DNA from: Phytophthora quininea
Lineage: Eukaryota > Oomycota > Peronosporomycetes > Peronosporales > Peronosporaceae
Length of the DNA stretch: 64,000 nt
Assembly: GCA_011947345.1 (NCBI GenBank)
Contig: JAAVTG010001008.1
Coordinates: forward strand, 248,001-312,000
Direction of reading: 5' to 3'
This document shows, piece after piece, positions 1 to 11,719 of the stretch. A program made the position numbers and the translations under genes. The notes beneath the pieces are model-generated. The model did not search any database. It was not told the DNA's origin and saw only the letters and a list, made by a program, of their open reading frames with translations. Numbering within the stretch: position 1 is the first letter of the stretch; every line of letters begins with the position of its first letter.

Positions 1-565
1 TCGCACCGCCCCCAAGTCGCCCGAGTGCCGTACATGCGCACAACGACGGCCACGCTCGAAACAGCCATCGCTATATACGACCAGCGGAGCGCTGCTGTCC
101 GCACGATGCGACGCTTTCGACGCGTGCCAACGTCTCGGCTACCACGCGGCGCAGTATGGGAACACGTAGTCGGAACGCGCTTCAGACTCGCCGCGATATG
201 AAAGTCCGACTGCCTGCGTTGAAGACCACCACCTTGCACCGTTCGACGAAGCTGTTCCGATGCGTAGCTAGGCCATTGCCGCCACCGACGGTCCCCACGA
301 ATGCGCAGCGTACCCGGCGGTTCGAGCAACGTCGAGGCAGCGAGTACCATGCGCTGGACTATCAAGTAAAGCGGAGGCCCCGAAGCTGCTCGAAGGCGAC
401 TCGGTCTTAATCGCCTGGCCCTCACCAGCACGGCTGGGACAGAGCAGAGCGGGCTCTCATACACACTGGAGAGGGTCCAGCAACGCCGTGGCGCGAAATA
501 AGAAGCGTAGCGCGGGGCACGGCAGCAAACGCGGGCATGACAGCAAACGCGAGGCAAAGATAAAA

Positions 566-669
566 TCCGAGTGGCCGGAATCGAACCAGCGACCAATTGA
601 TTTCCGAGTATACTGAGACACAGTATAGAACACTACAGTCAATCGCTCTACCAACTGAGCTACACTCGG
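566..669 (-). tRNA. tRNA-Tyr(GTA) with 31-nt intron, array copy 1
   Basis: The cloverleaf is complete: a 7-bp acceptor stem beginning with C1-G72 (the eukaryotic tRNA-Tyr identity pair), A73, a D-arm, the anticodon GTA and a T-arm. The intron (602-632) sits after position 37, the canonical site, and leaves a 73-nt mature body. The internal promoter boxes A (TAGCTCAGTTGG) and B (GGTTCGATTCC) are intact. On the minus strand a TTTT terminator starts right after A73. The intron can fold into a 7-bp hairpin, TATACTG with CAGTATA. The other twelve copies are identical. Confidence 0.97.
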
Positions 670-1335
670 TCCTAATTCGACAACTGCCCCTCCAGAAAAC
701 ACAAGCTTGCAGCGCCGCCCACGCCCAACGCACAGCGCCCAAACCCGCTATACACACTCCTCACGCGCCCTCGCACCGCCCCCAAGTCGCCCGAGTGCCG
801 TACATGCGCACAACGACGGCCACGCTCGAAACAGCCATCGCTATATACGACCAGCGGAGCGCTGCTGTCCGCACGATGCGACGCTTTCGACGCGTGCCAA
901 CGTCTCGGCTACCACGCGGCGCAGTATGGGAACACGTAGTCGGAACGCGCTTCAGACTCGCCGCGATATGAAAGTCCGACTGCCTGCGTTGAAGACCACC
1001 ACCTTGCACCGTTCGACGAAGCTGTTCCGATGCGTAGCTAGGCCATTGCCGCCACCGACGGTCCCCACGAATGCGCAGCGTACCCGGCGGTTCGAGCAAC
1101 GTCGAGGCAGCGAGTACCATGCGCTGGACTATCAAGTAAAGCGGAGGCCCCGAAGCTGCTCGAAGGCGACTCGGTCTTAATCGCCTGGCCCTCACCAGCA
1201 CGGCTGGGACAGAGCAGAGCGGGCTCTCATACACACTGGAGAGGGTCCAGCAACGCCGTGGCGCGAAATAAGAAGCGTAGCGCGGGGCACGGCAGCAAAC
1301 GCGGGCATGACAGCAAACGCGAGGCAAAGATAAAA

Positions 1336-1439
1336 TCCGAGTGGCCGGAATCGAACCAGCGACCAATTGATTTCCGAGTATACTGAGACACAGTATAGAA
1401 CACTACAGTCAATCGCTCTACCAACTGAGCTACACTCGG
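1336..1439 (-). tRNA. tRNA-Tyr(GTA), array copy 2
   Basis: Identical to copy 1, intron at 1372-1402. The two variant bases of the array (1543, 1640) lie in the spacer just 5' of this gene. Confidence 0.97.
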
Positions 1440-2105
1440 TCCTAATTCGACAACTGCCCCTCCAGAAAACACAAGCTTGCAGCGCCGCCCACGCCCAACG
1501 CACAGCGCCCAAACCCGCTATACACACTCCTCACGCGCCCTCACACCGCCCCCAAGTCGCCCGAGTGCCGTACATGCGCACAACGACGGCCACGCTCGAA
1601 ACAGCCATCGCTATATACGACCAGCGGAGCGCTGCTGTCTGCACGATGCGACGCTTTCGACGCGTGCCAACGTCTCGGCTACCACGCGGCGCAGTATGGG
1701 AACACGTAGTCGGAACGCGCTTCAGACTCGCCGCGATATGAAAGTCCGACTGCCTGCGTTGAAGACCACCACCTTGCACCGTTCGACGAAGCTGTTCCGA
1801 TGCGTAGCTAGGCCATTGCCGCCACCGACGGTCCCCACGAATGCGCAGCGTACCCGGCGGTTCGAGCAACGTCGAGGCAGCGAGTACCATGCGCTGGACT
1901 ATCAAGTAAAGCGGAGGCCCCGAAGCTGCTCGAAGGCGACTCGGTCTTAATCGCCTGGCCCTCACCAGCACGGCTGGGACAGAGCAGAGCGGGCTCTCAT
2001 ACACACTGGAGAGGGTCCAGCAACGCCGTGGCGCGAAATAAGAAGCGTAGCGCGGGGCACGGCAGCAAACGCGGGCATGACAGCAAACGCGAGGCAAAGA
2101 TAAAA

Positions 2106-2209
2106 TCCGAGTGGCCGGAATCGAACCAGCGACCAATTGATTTCCGAGTATACTGAGACACAGTATAGAACACTACAGTCAATCGCTCTACCAACTGAGC
2201 TACACTCGG
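2106..2209 (-). tRNA. tRNA-Tyr(GTA), array copy 3
   Basis: Identical to copy 1, intron at 2142-2172. Confidence 0.97.
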
Positions 2210-2875
2210 TCCTAATTCGACAACTGCCCCTCCAGAAAACACAAGCTTGCAGCGCCGCCCACGCCCAACGCACAGCGCCCAAACCCGCTATACACACTCC
2301 TCACGCGCCCTCGCACCGCCCCCAAGTCGCCCGAGTGCCGTACATGCGCACAACGACGGCCACGCTCGAAACAGCCATCGCTATATACGACCAGCGGAGC
2401 GCTGCTGTCCGCACGATGCGACGCTTTCGACGCGTGCCAACGTCTCGGCTACCACGCGGCGCAGTATGGGAACACGTAGTCGGAACGCGCTTCAGACTCG
2501 CCGCGATATGAAAGTCCGACTGCCTGCGTTGAAGACCACCACCTTGCACCGTTCGACGAAGCTGTTCCGATGCGTAGCTAGGCCATTGCCGCCACCGACG
2601 GTCCCCACGAATGCGCAGCGTACCCGGCGGTTCGAGCAACGTCGAGGCAGCGAGTACCATGCGCTGGACTATCAAGTAAAGCGGAGGCCCCGAAGCTGCT
2701 CGAAGGCGACTCGGTCTTAATCGCCTGGCCCTCACCAGCACGGCTGGGACAGAGCAGAGCGGGCTCTCATACACACTGGAGAGGGTCCAGCAACGCCGTG
2801 GCGCGAAATAAGAAGCGTAGCGCGGGGCACGGCAGCAAACGCGGGCATGACAGCAAACGCGAGGCAAAGATAAAA

Positions 2876-2979
2876 TCCGAGTGGCCGGAATCGAACCAGC
2901 GACCAATTGATTTCCGAGTATACTGAGACACAGTATAGAACACTACAGTCAATCGCTCTACCAACTGAGCTACACTCGG
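2876..2979 (-). tRNA. tRNA-Tyr(GTA), array copy 4
   Basis: Identical to copy 1, intron at 2912-2942. Confidence 0.97.
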
Positions 2980-3645
2980 TCCTAATTCGACAACTGCCCC
3001 TCCAGAAAACACAAGCTTGCAGCGCCGCCCACGCCCAACGCACAGCGCCCAAACCCGCTATACACACTCCTCACGCGCCCTCGCACCGCCCCCAAGTCGC
3101 CCGAGTGCCGTACATGCGCACAACGACGGCCACGCTCGAAACAGCCATCGCTATATACGACCAGCGGAGCGCTGCTGTCCGCACGATGCGACGCTTTCGA
3201 CGCGTGCCAACGTCTCGGCTACCACGCGGCGCAGTATGGGAACACGTAGTCGGAACGCGCTTCAGACTCGCCGCGATATGAAAGTCCGACTGCCTGCGTT
3301 GAAGACCACCACCTTGCACCGTTCGACGAAGCTGTTCCGATGCGTAGCTAGGCCATTGCCGCCACCGACGGTCCCCACGAATGCGCAGCGTACCCGGCGG
3401 TTCGAGCAACGTCGAGGCAGCGAGTACCATGCGCTGGACTATCAAGTAAAGCGGAGGCCCCGAAGCTGCTCGAAGGCGACTCGGTCTTAATCGCCTGGCC
3501 CTCACCAGCACGGCTGGGACAGAGCAGAGCGGGCTCTCATACACACTGGAGAGGGTCCAGCAACGCCGTGGCGCGAAATAAGAAGCGTAGCGCGGGGCAC
3601 GGCAGCAAACGCGGGCATGACAGCAAACGCGAGGCAAAGATAAAA

Positions 3646-3749
3646 TCCGAGTGGCCGGAATCGAACCAGCGACCAATTGATTTCCGAGTATACTGAGACA
3701 CAGTATAGAACACTACAGTCAATCGCTCTACCAACTGAGCTACACTCGG
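3646..3749 (-). tRNA. tRNA-Tyr(GTA), array copy 5
   Basis: Identical to copy 1, intron at 3682-3712. Confidence 0.97.
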
Positions 3750-4415
3750 TCCTAATTCGACAACTGCCCCTCCAGAAAACACAAGCTTGCAGCGCCGCCC
3801 ACGCCCAACGCACAGCGCCCAAACCCGCTATACACACTCCTCACGCGCCCTCGCACCGCCCCCAAGTCGCCCGAGTGCCGTACATGCGCACAACGACGGC
3901 CACGCTCGAAACAGCCATCGCTATATACGACCAGCGGAGCGCTGCTGTCCGCACGATGCGACGCTTTCGACGCGTGCCAACGTCTCGGCTACCACGCGGC
4001 GCAGTATGGGAACACGTAGTCGGAACGCGCTTCAGACTCGCCGCGATATGAAAGTCCGACTGCCTGCGTTGAAGACCACCACCTTGCACCGTTCGACGAA
4101 GCTGTTCCGATGCGTAGCTAGGCCATTGCCGCCACCGACGGTCCCCACGAATGCGCAGCGTACCCGGCGGTTCGAGCAACGTCGAGGCAGCGAGTACCAT
4201 GCGCTGGACTATCAAGTAAAGCGGAGGCCCCGAAGCTGCTCGAAGGCGACTCGGTCTTAATCGCCTGGCCCTCACCAGCACGGCTGGGACAGAGCAGAGC
4301 GGGCTCTCATACACACTGGAGAGGGTCCAGCAACGCCGTGGCGCGAAATAAGAAGCGTAGCGCGGGGCACGGCAGCAAACGCGGGCATGACAGCAAACGC
4401 GAGGCAAAGATAAAA

Positions 4416-4519
4416 TCCGAGTGGCCGGAATCGAACCAGCGACCAATTGATTTCCGAGTATACTGAGACACAGTATAGAACACTACAGTCAATCGCTCTA
4501 CCAACTGAGCTACACTCGG
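4416..4519 (-). tRNA. tRNA-Tyr(GTA), array copy 6
   Basis: Identical to copy 1, intron at 4452-4482. Confidence 0.97.
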
Positions 4520-5185
4520 TCCTAATTCGACAACTGCCCCTCCAGAAAACACAAGCTTGCAGCGCCGCCCACGCCCAACGCACAGCGCCCAAACCCGCTA
4601 TACACACTCCTCACGCGCCCTCGCACCGCCCCCAAGTCGCCCGAGTGCCGTACATGCGCACAACGACGGCCACGCTCGAAACAGCCATCGCTATATACGA
4701 CCAGCGGAGCGCTGCTGTCCGCACGATGCGACGCTTTCGACGCGTGCCAACGTCTCGGCTACCACGCGGCGCAGTATGGGAACACGTAGTCGGAACGCGC
4801 TTCAGACTCGCCGCGATATGAAAGTCCGACTGCCTGCGTTGAAGACCACCACCTTGCACCGTTCGACGAAGCTGTTCCGATGCGTAGCTAGGCCATTGCC
4901 GCCACCGACGGTCCCCACGAATGCGCAGCGTACCCGGCGGTTCGAGCAACGTCGAGGCAGCGAGTACCATGCGCTGGACTATCAAGTAAAGCGGAGGCCC
5001 CGAAGCTGCTCGAAGGCGACTCGGTCTTAATCGCCTGGCCCTCACCAGCACGGCTGGGACAGAGCAGAGCGGGCTCTCATACACACTGGAGAGGGTCCAG
5101 CAACGCCGTGGCGCGAAATAAGAAGCGTAGCGCGGGGCACGGCAGCAAACGCGGGCATGACAGCAAACGCGAGGCAAAGATAAAA

Positions 5186-5289
5186 TCCGAGTGGCCGGAA
5201 TCGAACCAGCGACCAATTGATTTCCGAGTATACTGAGACACAGTATAGAACACTACAGTCAATCGCTCTACCAACTGAGCTACACTCGG
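5186..5289 (-). tRNA. tRNA-Tyr(GTA), array copy 7
   Basis: Identical to copy 1, intron at 5222-5252. Confidence 0.97.
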
Positions 5290-5955
5290 TCCTAATTCGA
5301 CAACTGCCCCTCCAGAAAACACAAGCTTGCAGCGCCGCCCACGCCCAACGCACAGCGCCCAAACCCGCTATACACACTCCTCACGCGCCCTCGCACCGCC
5401 CCCAAGTCGCCCGAGTGCCGTACATGCGCACAACGACGGCCACGCTCGAAACAGCCATCGCTATATACGACCAGCGGAGCGCTGCTGTCCGCACGATGCG
5501 ACGCTTTCGACGCGTGCCAACGTCTCGGCTACCACGCGGCGCAGTATGGGAACACGTAGTCGGAACGCGCTTCAGACTCGCCGCGATATGAAAGTCCGAC
5601 TGCCTGCGTTGAAGACCACCACCTTGCACCGTTCGACGAAGCTGTTCCGATGCGTAGCTAGGCCATTGCCGCCACCGACGGTCCCCACGAATGCGCAGCG
5701 TACCCGGCGGTTCGAGCAACGTCGAGGCAGCGAGTACCATGCGCTGGACTATCAAGTAAAGCGGAGGCCCCGAAGCTGCTCGAAGGCGACTCGGTCTTAA
5801 TCGCCTGGCCCTCACCAGCACGGCTGGGACAGAGCAGAGCGGGCTCTCATACACACTGGAGAGGGTCCAGCAACGCCGTGGCGCGAAATAAGAAGCGTAG
5901 CGCGGGGCACGGCAGCAAACGCGGGCATGACAGCAAACGCGAGGCAAAGATAAAA

Positions 5956-6059
5956 TCCGAGTGGCCGGAATCGAACCAGCGACCAATTGATTTCCGAGTA
6001 TACTGAGACACAGTATAGAACACTACAGTCAATCGCTCTACCAACTGAGCTACACTCGG
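5956..6059 (-). tRNA. tRNA-Tyr(GTA), array copy 8
   Basis: Identical to copy 1, intron at 5992-6022. Confidence 0.97.
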
Positions 6060-6725
6060 TCCTAATTCGACAACTGCCCCTCCAGAAAACACAAGCTTGC
6101 AGCGCCGCCCACGCCCAACGCACAGCGCCCAAACCCGCTATACACACTCCTCACGCGCCCTCGCACCGCCCCCAAGTCGCCCGAGTGCCGTACATGCGCA
6201 CAACGACGGCCACGCTCGAAACAGCCATCGCTATATACGACCAGCGGAGCGCTGCTGTCCGCACGATGCGACGCTTTCGACGCGTGCCAACGTCTCGGCT
6301 ACCACGCGGCGCAGTATGGGAACACGTAGTCGGAACGCGCTTCAGACTCGCCGCGATATGAAAGTCCGACTGCCTGCGTTGAAGACCACCACCTTGCACC
6401 GTTCGACGAAGCTGTTCCGATGCGTAGCTAGGCCATTGCCGCCACCGACGGTCCCCACGAATGCGCAGCGTACCCGGCGGTTCGAGCAACGTCGAGGCAG
6501 CGAGTACCATGCGCTGGACTATCAAGTAAAGCGGAGGCCCCGAAGCTGCTCGAAGGCGACTCGGTCTTAATCGCCTGGCCCTCACCAGCACGGCTGGGAC
6601 AGAGCAGAGCGGGCTCTCATACACACTGGAGAGGGTCCAGCAACGCCGTGGCGCGAAATAAGAAGCGTAGCGCGGGGCACGGCAGCAAACGCGGGCATGA
6701 CAGCAAACGCGAGGCAAAGATAAAA

Positions 6726-6829
6726 TCCGAGTGGCCGGAATCGAACCAGCGACCAATTGATTTCCGAGTATACTGAGACACAGTATAGAACACTACAGTC
6801 AATCGCTCTACCAACTGAGCTACACTCGG
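6726..6829 (-). tRNA. tRNA-Tyr(GTA), array copy 9
   Basis: Identical to copy 1, intron at 6762-6792. Confidence 0.97.
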
Positions 6830-7495
6830 TCCTAATTCGACAACTGCCCCTCCAGAAAACACAAGCTTGCAGCGCCGCCCACGCCCAACGCACAGCGCCC
6901 AAACCCGCTATACACACTCCTCACGCGCCCTCGCACCGCCCCCAAGTCGCCCGAGTGCCGTACATGCGCACAACGACGGCCACGCTCGAAACAGCCATCG
7001 CTATATACGACCAGCGGAGCGCTGCTGTCCGCACGATGCGACGCTTTCGACGCGTGCCAACGTCTCGGCTACCACGCGGCGCAGTATGGGAACACGTAGT
7101 CGGAACGCGCTTCAGACTCGCCGCGATATGAAAGTCCGACTGCCTGCGTTGAAGACCACCACCTTGCACCGTTCGACGAAGCTGTTCCGATGCGTAGCTA
7201 GGCCATTGCCGCCACCGACGGTCCCCACGAATGCGCAGCGTACCCGGCGGTTCGAGCAACGTCGAGGCAGCGAGTACCATGCGCTGGACTATCAAGTAAA
7301 GCGGAGGCCCCGAAGCTGCTCGAAGGCGACTCGGTCTTAATCGCCTGGCCCTCACCAGCACGGCTGGGACAGAGCAGAGCGGGCTCTCATACACACTGGA
7401 GAGGGTCCAGCAACGCCGTGGCGCGAAATAAGAAGCGTAGCGCGGGGCACGGCAGCAAACGCGGGCATGACAGCAAACGCGAGGCAAAGATAAAA

Positions 7496-7599
7496 TCCGA
7501 GTGGCCGGAATCGAACCAGCGACCAATTGATTTCCGAGTATACTGAGACACAGTATAGAACACTACAGTCAATCGCTCTACCAACTGAGCTACACTCGG
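7496..7599 (-). tRNA. tRNA-Tyr(GTA), array copy 10
   Basis: Identical to copy 1, intron at 7532-7562. Confidence 0.97.
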
Positions 7600-8265
7600 T
7601 CCTAATTCGACAACTGCCCCTCCAGAAAACACAAGCTTGCAGCGCCGCCCACGCCCAACGCACAGCGCCCAAACCCGCTATACACACTCCTCACGCGCCC
7701 TCGCACCGCCCCCAAGTCGCCCGAGTGCCGTACATGCGCACAACGACGGCCACGCTCGAAACAGCCATCGCTATATACGACCAGCGGAGCGCTGCTGTCC
7801 GCACGATGCGACGCTTTCGACGCGTGCCAACGTCTCGGCTACCACGCGGCGCAGTATGGGAACACGTAGTCGGAACGCGCTTCAGACTCGCCGCGATATG
7901 AAAGTCCGACTGCCTGCGTTGAAGACCACCACCTTGCACCGTTCGACGAAGCTGTTCCGATGCGTAGCTAGGCCATTGCCGCCACCGACGGTCCCCACGA
8001 ATGCGCAGCGTACCCGGCGGTTCGAGCAACGTCGAGGCAGCGAGTACCATGCGCTGGACTATCAAGTAAAGCGGAGGCCCCGAAGCTGCTCGAAGGCGAC
8101 TCGGTCTTAATCGCCTGGCCCTCACCAGCACGGCTGGGACAGAGCAGAGCGGGCTCTCATACACACTGGAGAGGGTCCAGCAACGCCGTGGCGCGAAATA
8201 AGAAGCGTAGCGCGGGGCACGGCAGCAAACGCGGGCATGACAGCAAACGCGAGGCAAAGATAAAA

Positions 8266-8369
8266 TCCGAGTGGCCGGAATCGAACCAGCGACCAATTGA
8301 TTTCCGAGTATACTGAGACACAGTATAGAACACTACAGTCAATCGCTCTACCAACTGAGCTACACTCGG
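8266..8369 (-). tRNA. tRNA-Tyr(GTA), array copy 11
   Basis: Identical to copy 1, intron at 8302-8332. Confidence 0.97.
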
Positions 8370-9035
8370 TCCTAATTCGACAACTGCCCCTCCAGAAAAC
8401 ACAAGCTTGCAGCGCCGCCCACGCCCAACGCACAGCGCCCAAACCCGCTATACACACTCCTCACGCGCCCTCGCACCGCCCCCAAGTCGCCCGAGTGCCG
8501 TACATGCGCACAACGACGGCCACGCTCGAAACAGCCATCGCTATATACGACCAGCGGAGCGCTGCTGTCCGCACGATGCGACGCTTTCGACGCGTGCCAA
8601 CGTCTCGGCTACCACGCGGCGCAGTATGGGAACACGTAGTCGGAACGCGCTTCAGACTCGCCGCGATATGAAAGTCCGACTGCCTGCGTTGAAGACCACC
8701 ACCTTGCACCGTTCGACGAAGCTGTTCCGATGCGTAGCTAGGCCATTGCCGCCACCGACGGTCCCCACGAATGCGCAGCGTACCCGGCGGTTCGAGCAAC
8801 GTCGAGGCAGCGAGTACCATGCGCTGGACTATCAAGTAAAGCGGAGGCCCCGAAGCTGCTCGAAGGCGACTCGGTCTTAATCGCCTGGCCCTCACCAGCA
8901 CGGCTGGGACAGAGCAGAGCGGGCTCTCATACACACTGGAGAGGGTCCAGCAACGCCGTGGCGCGAAATAAGAAGCGTAGCGCGGGGCACGGCAGCAAAC
9001 GCGGGCATGACAGCAAACGCGAGGCAAAGATAAAA

Positions 9036-9139
9036 TCCGAGTGGCCGGAATCGAACCAGCGACCAATTGATTTCCGAGTATACTGAGACACAGTATAGAA
9101 CACTACAGTCAATCGCTCTACCAACTGAGCTACACTCGG
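9036..9139 (-). tRNA. tRNA-Tyr(GTA), array copy 12
   Basis: Identical to copy 1, intron at 9072-9102. Confidence 0.97.
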
Positions 9140-9805
9140 TCCTAATTCGACAACTGCCCCTCCAGAAAACACAAGCTTGCAGCGCCGCCCACGCCCAACG
9201 CACAGCGCCCAAACCCGCTATACACACTCCTCACGCGCCCTCGCACCGCCCCCAAGTCGCCCGAGTGCCGTACATGCGCACAACGACGGCCACGCTCGAA
9301 ACAGCCATCGCTATATACGACCAGCGGAGCGCTGCTGTCCGCACGATGCGACGCTTTCGACGCGTGCCAACGTCTCGGCTACCACGCGGCGCAGTATGGG
9401 AACACGTAGTCGGAACGCGCTTCAGACTCGCCGCGATATGAAAGTCCGACTGCCTGCGTTGAAGACCACCACCTTGCACCGTTCGACGAAGCTGTTCCGA
9501 TGCGTAGCTAGGCCATTGCCGCCACCGACGGTCCCCACGAATGCGCAGCGTACCCGGCGGTTCGAGCAACGTCGAGGCAGCGAGTACCATGCGCTGGACT
9601 ATCAAGTAAAGCGGAGGCCCCGAAGCTGCTCGAAGGCGACTCGGTCTTAATCGCCTGGCCCTCACCAGCACGGCTGGGACAGAGCAGAGCGGGCTCTCAT
9701 ACACACTGGAGAGGGTCCAGCAACGCCGTGGCGCGAAATAAGAAGCGTAGCGCGGGGCACGGCAGCAAACGCGGGCATGACAGCAAACGCGAGGCAAAGA
9801 TAAAA

Positions 9806-9909
9806 TCCGAGTGGCCGGAATCGAACCAGCGACCAATTGATTTCCGAGTATACTGAGACACAGTATAGAACACTACAGTCAATCGCTCTACCAACTGAGC
9901 TACACTCGG
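9806..9909 (-). tRNA. tRNA-Tyr(GTA), array copy 13 (last)
   Basis: Identical to copy 1, intron at 9842-9872. This is the last tRNA before the array breaks off. Confidence 0.97.
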
Positions 9910-10524
9910 TCCTAATTCGACAACTGCCCCTCCAGAAAACACAAGCTTGCAGCGCCGCCCACGCCCAACGCACAGCGCCCAAACCCGCTATACACACTCC
10001 TCACGCGCCCTCGCACCGCCCCCAAGTCGCCCGAGTGCCGTACATGCGCACAACGACGGCCACGCTCGAAACAGCCATCGCTATATACGACCAGCGGAGC
10101 GCTGCTGTCCGCACGATGCGACGCTTTCGACGCGTGCCAACGTCTCGGCTACCACGCGGCGCAGTATGGGAACACGTAGTCGGAACGCGCTTCAGACTCG
10201 CCGCGATATGAAAGTCCGACTGCCTGCGTTGAAGACCACCACCTTGCACCGTTCGACGAAGCTGTTCCGATGCGTAGCTAGGCCATTGCCGCCACCGACG
10301 GTCCCCACGAATGCGCAGCGTACCCGGCGGTTCGAGCAACGTCGAGGCAGCGAGTACCATGCGCTGGACTATCAAGTAAAGCGGAGGCCCCGAAGCTGCT
10401 CGAAGGCGACTCGGTCTTAATCGCCTGGCCCTCACCAGCACGGCTGGGACAGAGCAGAGCGGGCTCTCATACACACTGGAGAGGGTCCAGCAACGCCGTG
10501 GCGCGAAATAAGAAGCGTAGCGCG

Positions 10525-10902
10525 AGGCATGACGTACAATAACTACCCTCAGCCATTCTAAATGTAGTTACCGTAGTACCATTGATTATGCCATGTTTTG
10601 ATGTTCCTAAGGAAGAAAACCGTCTTACAGATGTGCTTGTAGTCTATCAAATTGATTAAAGACATGTGGTTGATAGCGTCAGAACATCGATGGCTATGAA
10701 GATGCAAATGAACACAATAGAGTGGTTTAGCTCCACGATCGTGTGCGAGTTTTAGGACTGACGGTGATCTCGCAATCTTACCACTCTGCAGCACATGTTA
10801 GTCAGAAAACAATTTAGTAAGAGTGAACGTGTGCTTTTGTCTATACTCGGTGTATACAACATTTACGGATAACGTGAGCCAGTTAAGATGGTCGAGGGGA
10901 GC
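10525..10902. other. AT-rich stretch after the array, no gene seen
   Basis: The base composition drops sharply from the GC-rich array. I see no convincing open frame, tRNA or repeat here. Confidence 0.5.
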
Positions 10903-11446
10903 TTAGTGCTCATAGCCACCGCACTTGATCTTGTCCTCATCGAGGATGCCATTGTATTGATTACCCGCCCACCTGTCCCAAGAACCGTTCTCGCACTGAA
11001 TGGGGAACTTTAATTTCAACACACTTGGCGACGGTTCAACTTTCGGTTCTGGCGTACCGACATCGTTCGTCTGTACAAAGCTCTACAACTTGATGAAGAC
11101 TACAAGCTACCAAGTGGACTTCACGTTCGTGGGGTAGAAGGACTGTATGTGCTATTGTGCCGACTAGCACACCTTTGGTGATACGGCGATCTTGTTGTTA
11201 CTTTCGGCAGGTCGTCTACTGCTTTATGCCACATCTTTCGCTTCATGGTAGATCTTATCTACGCTAAGTGCGGCAAGCTGCTTTCGCTCGAGTGCGGTAT
11301 TTAAGCCCACCAAGGTGTGGATCATACGCTGCAGCTTCGGCAATCCTATCAAAAGATGCATCGGGTTCATCGTCAATACCGTGCGTGGTATCGCTCTCAC
11401 AGTCCGTGGCCAGCGACAGTGCTACAACGGCCAATAATGCAAGCAT
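10903..11446 (-). pseudogene. Decayed small secreted protein gene
   Basis: The gene starts at an ATG at 11446 with a typical signal peptide (MLALLAVVALSLATDCES). About 60 residues later it meets a TAG. Further on the same strand a second readable stretch ends in PIQCENGSWDRW...CGGYEH and a TAA at 10903-10905. The middle carries several TAG codons where TGG or CAG would fit. Two stretches of sense with stops between them suggest a once intact secreted protein of perhaps 160-170 residues. I do not recognise the family; a secreted effector-like or apoplastic protein is possible but not shown. Confidence 0.45.
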
Positions 11447-11452
11447 GCACTC

Positions 11453-11719
11453 ATGGACCCAGACGGATTGTTAATCAACTTTTACGGTCCGGTGAAAGGT
11501 CGCCGTCATGAAGTCTATCTTCTACAAGAAAGCCAAGTATTGCGCGCCTCACCGGCGTGCATGACGAGTCGTACTGCCTGCACGGAGATCATCAACATAA
11601 CGTATGGCGTAGCGGGGGCGACCAAAATCTCGTTTGGCCCGGGTCCAACTGCCAACTGTACCCAGACACCGACTCAGAAGGCGCTTACCCAGGGATGTTG
11701 TGGTAATCAAGAGGCATAG
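11453..11719 (+). pseudogene. Fragment of Harbinger-type DDE endonuclease
   Basis: The start reads INFYGPVKGRRHEVYLLQES, which resembles the (Y)GP..GRRHD...L.ES block of DDE_Tnp_4 (PIF/Harbinger) endonucleases. After about 40 codons the related sense continues in another frame (YCLHGD, compare the usual YGDPAY block). Only this central part of a transposase is present, without N-terminus, terminal repeats or partner gene. It starts 6 bp from the 5' end of the divergent decayed secreted-protein gene, which may mark an insertion edge. The family call rests on one motif. Confidence 0.45.

Larger units (their letters stand above)
1..10524. repeat. Tandem array of a 770-bp unit, about 13.7 copies, each with one tRNA-Tyr gene
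   Basis: The same 770-bp sequence repeats head to tail from the left edge to 10524, giving 13 full units and a 514-bp partial one. I saw only two substitutions, both in one unit: A instead of G at 1543 and T instead of C at 1640. Similarity stops at 10525, about 50 bp before a 14th tRNA would begin. The non-tRNA part of the unit is GC-rich. Its long open frames exist on both strands at once and show no recognisable protein. Such uniformity implies recent amplification or ongoing homogenisation by unequal exchange or conversion. The left edge lies inside the array, so the true copy number is unknown. Confidence 0.98.

Noticed and set aside
597..1366. Repeated open frames of 80-200 codons on both strands of each 770-bp unit
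   Set aside because: They overlap each other and the tRNA gene, have no known domain, and arise from GC-rich stop-poor DNA. One of them (SVAQLVERLTV) is the familiar false translation of a tRNA gene.
1..10524. CRISPR-like array or rDNA array
   Set aside because: The whole 770-bp unit repeats, with no unique spacers. No 5S, 5.8S, 18S or 28S sequence is recognisable; the only RNA gene found is tRNA-Tyr.
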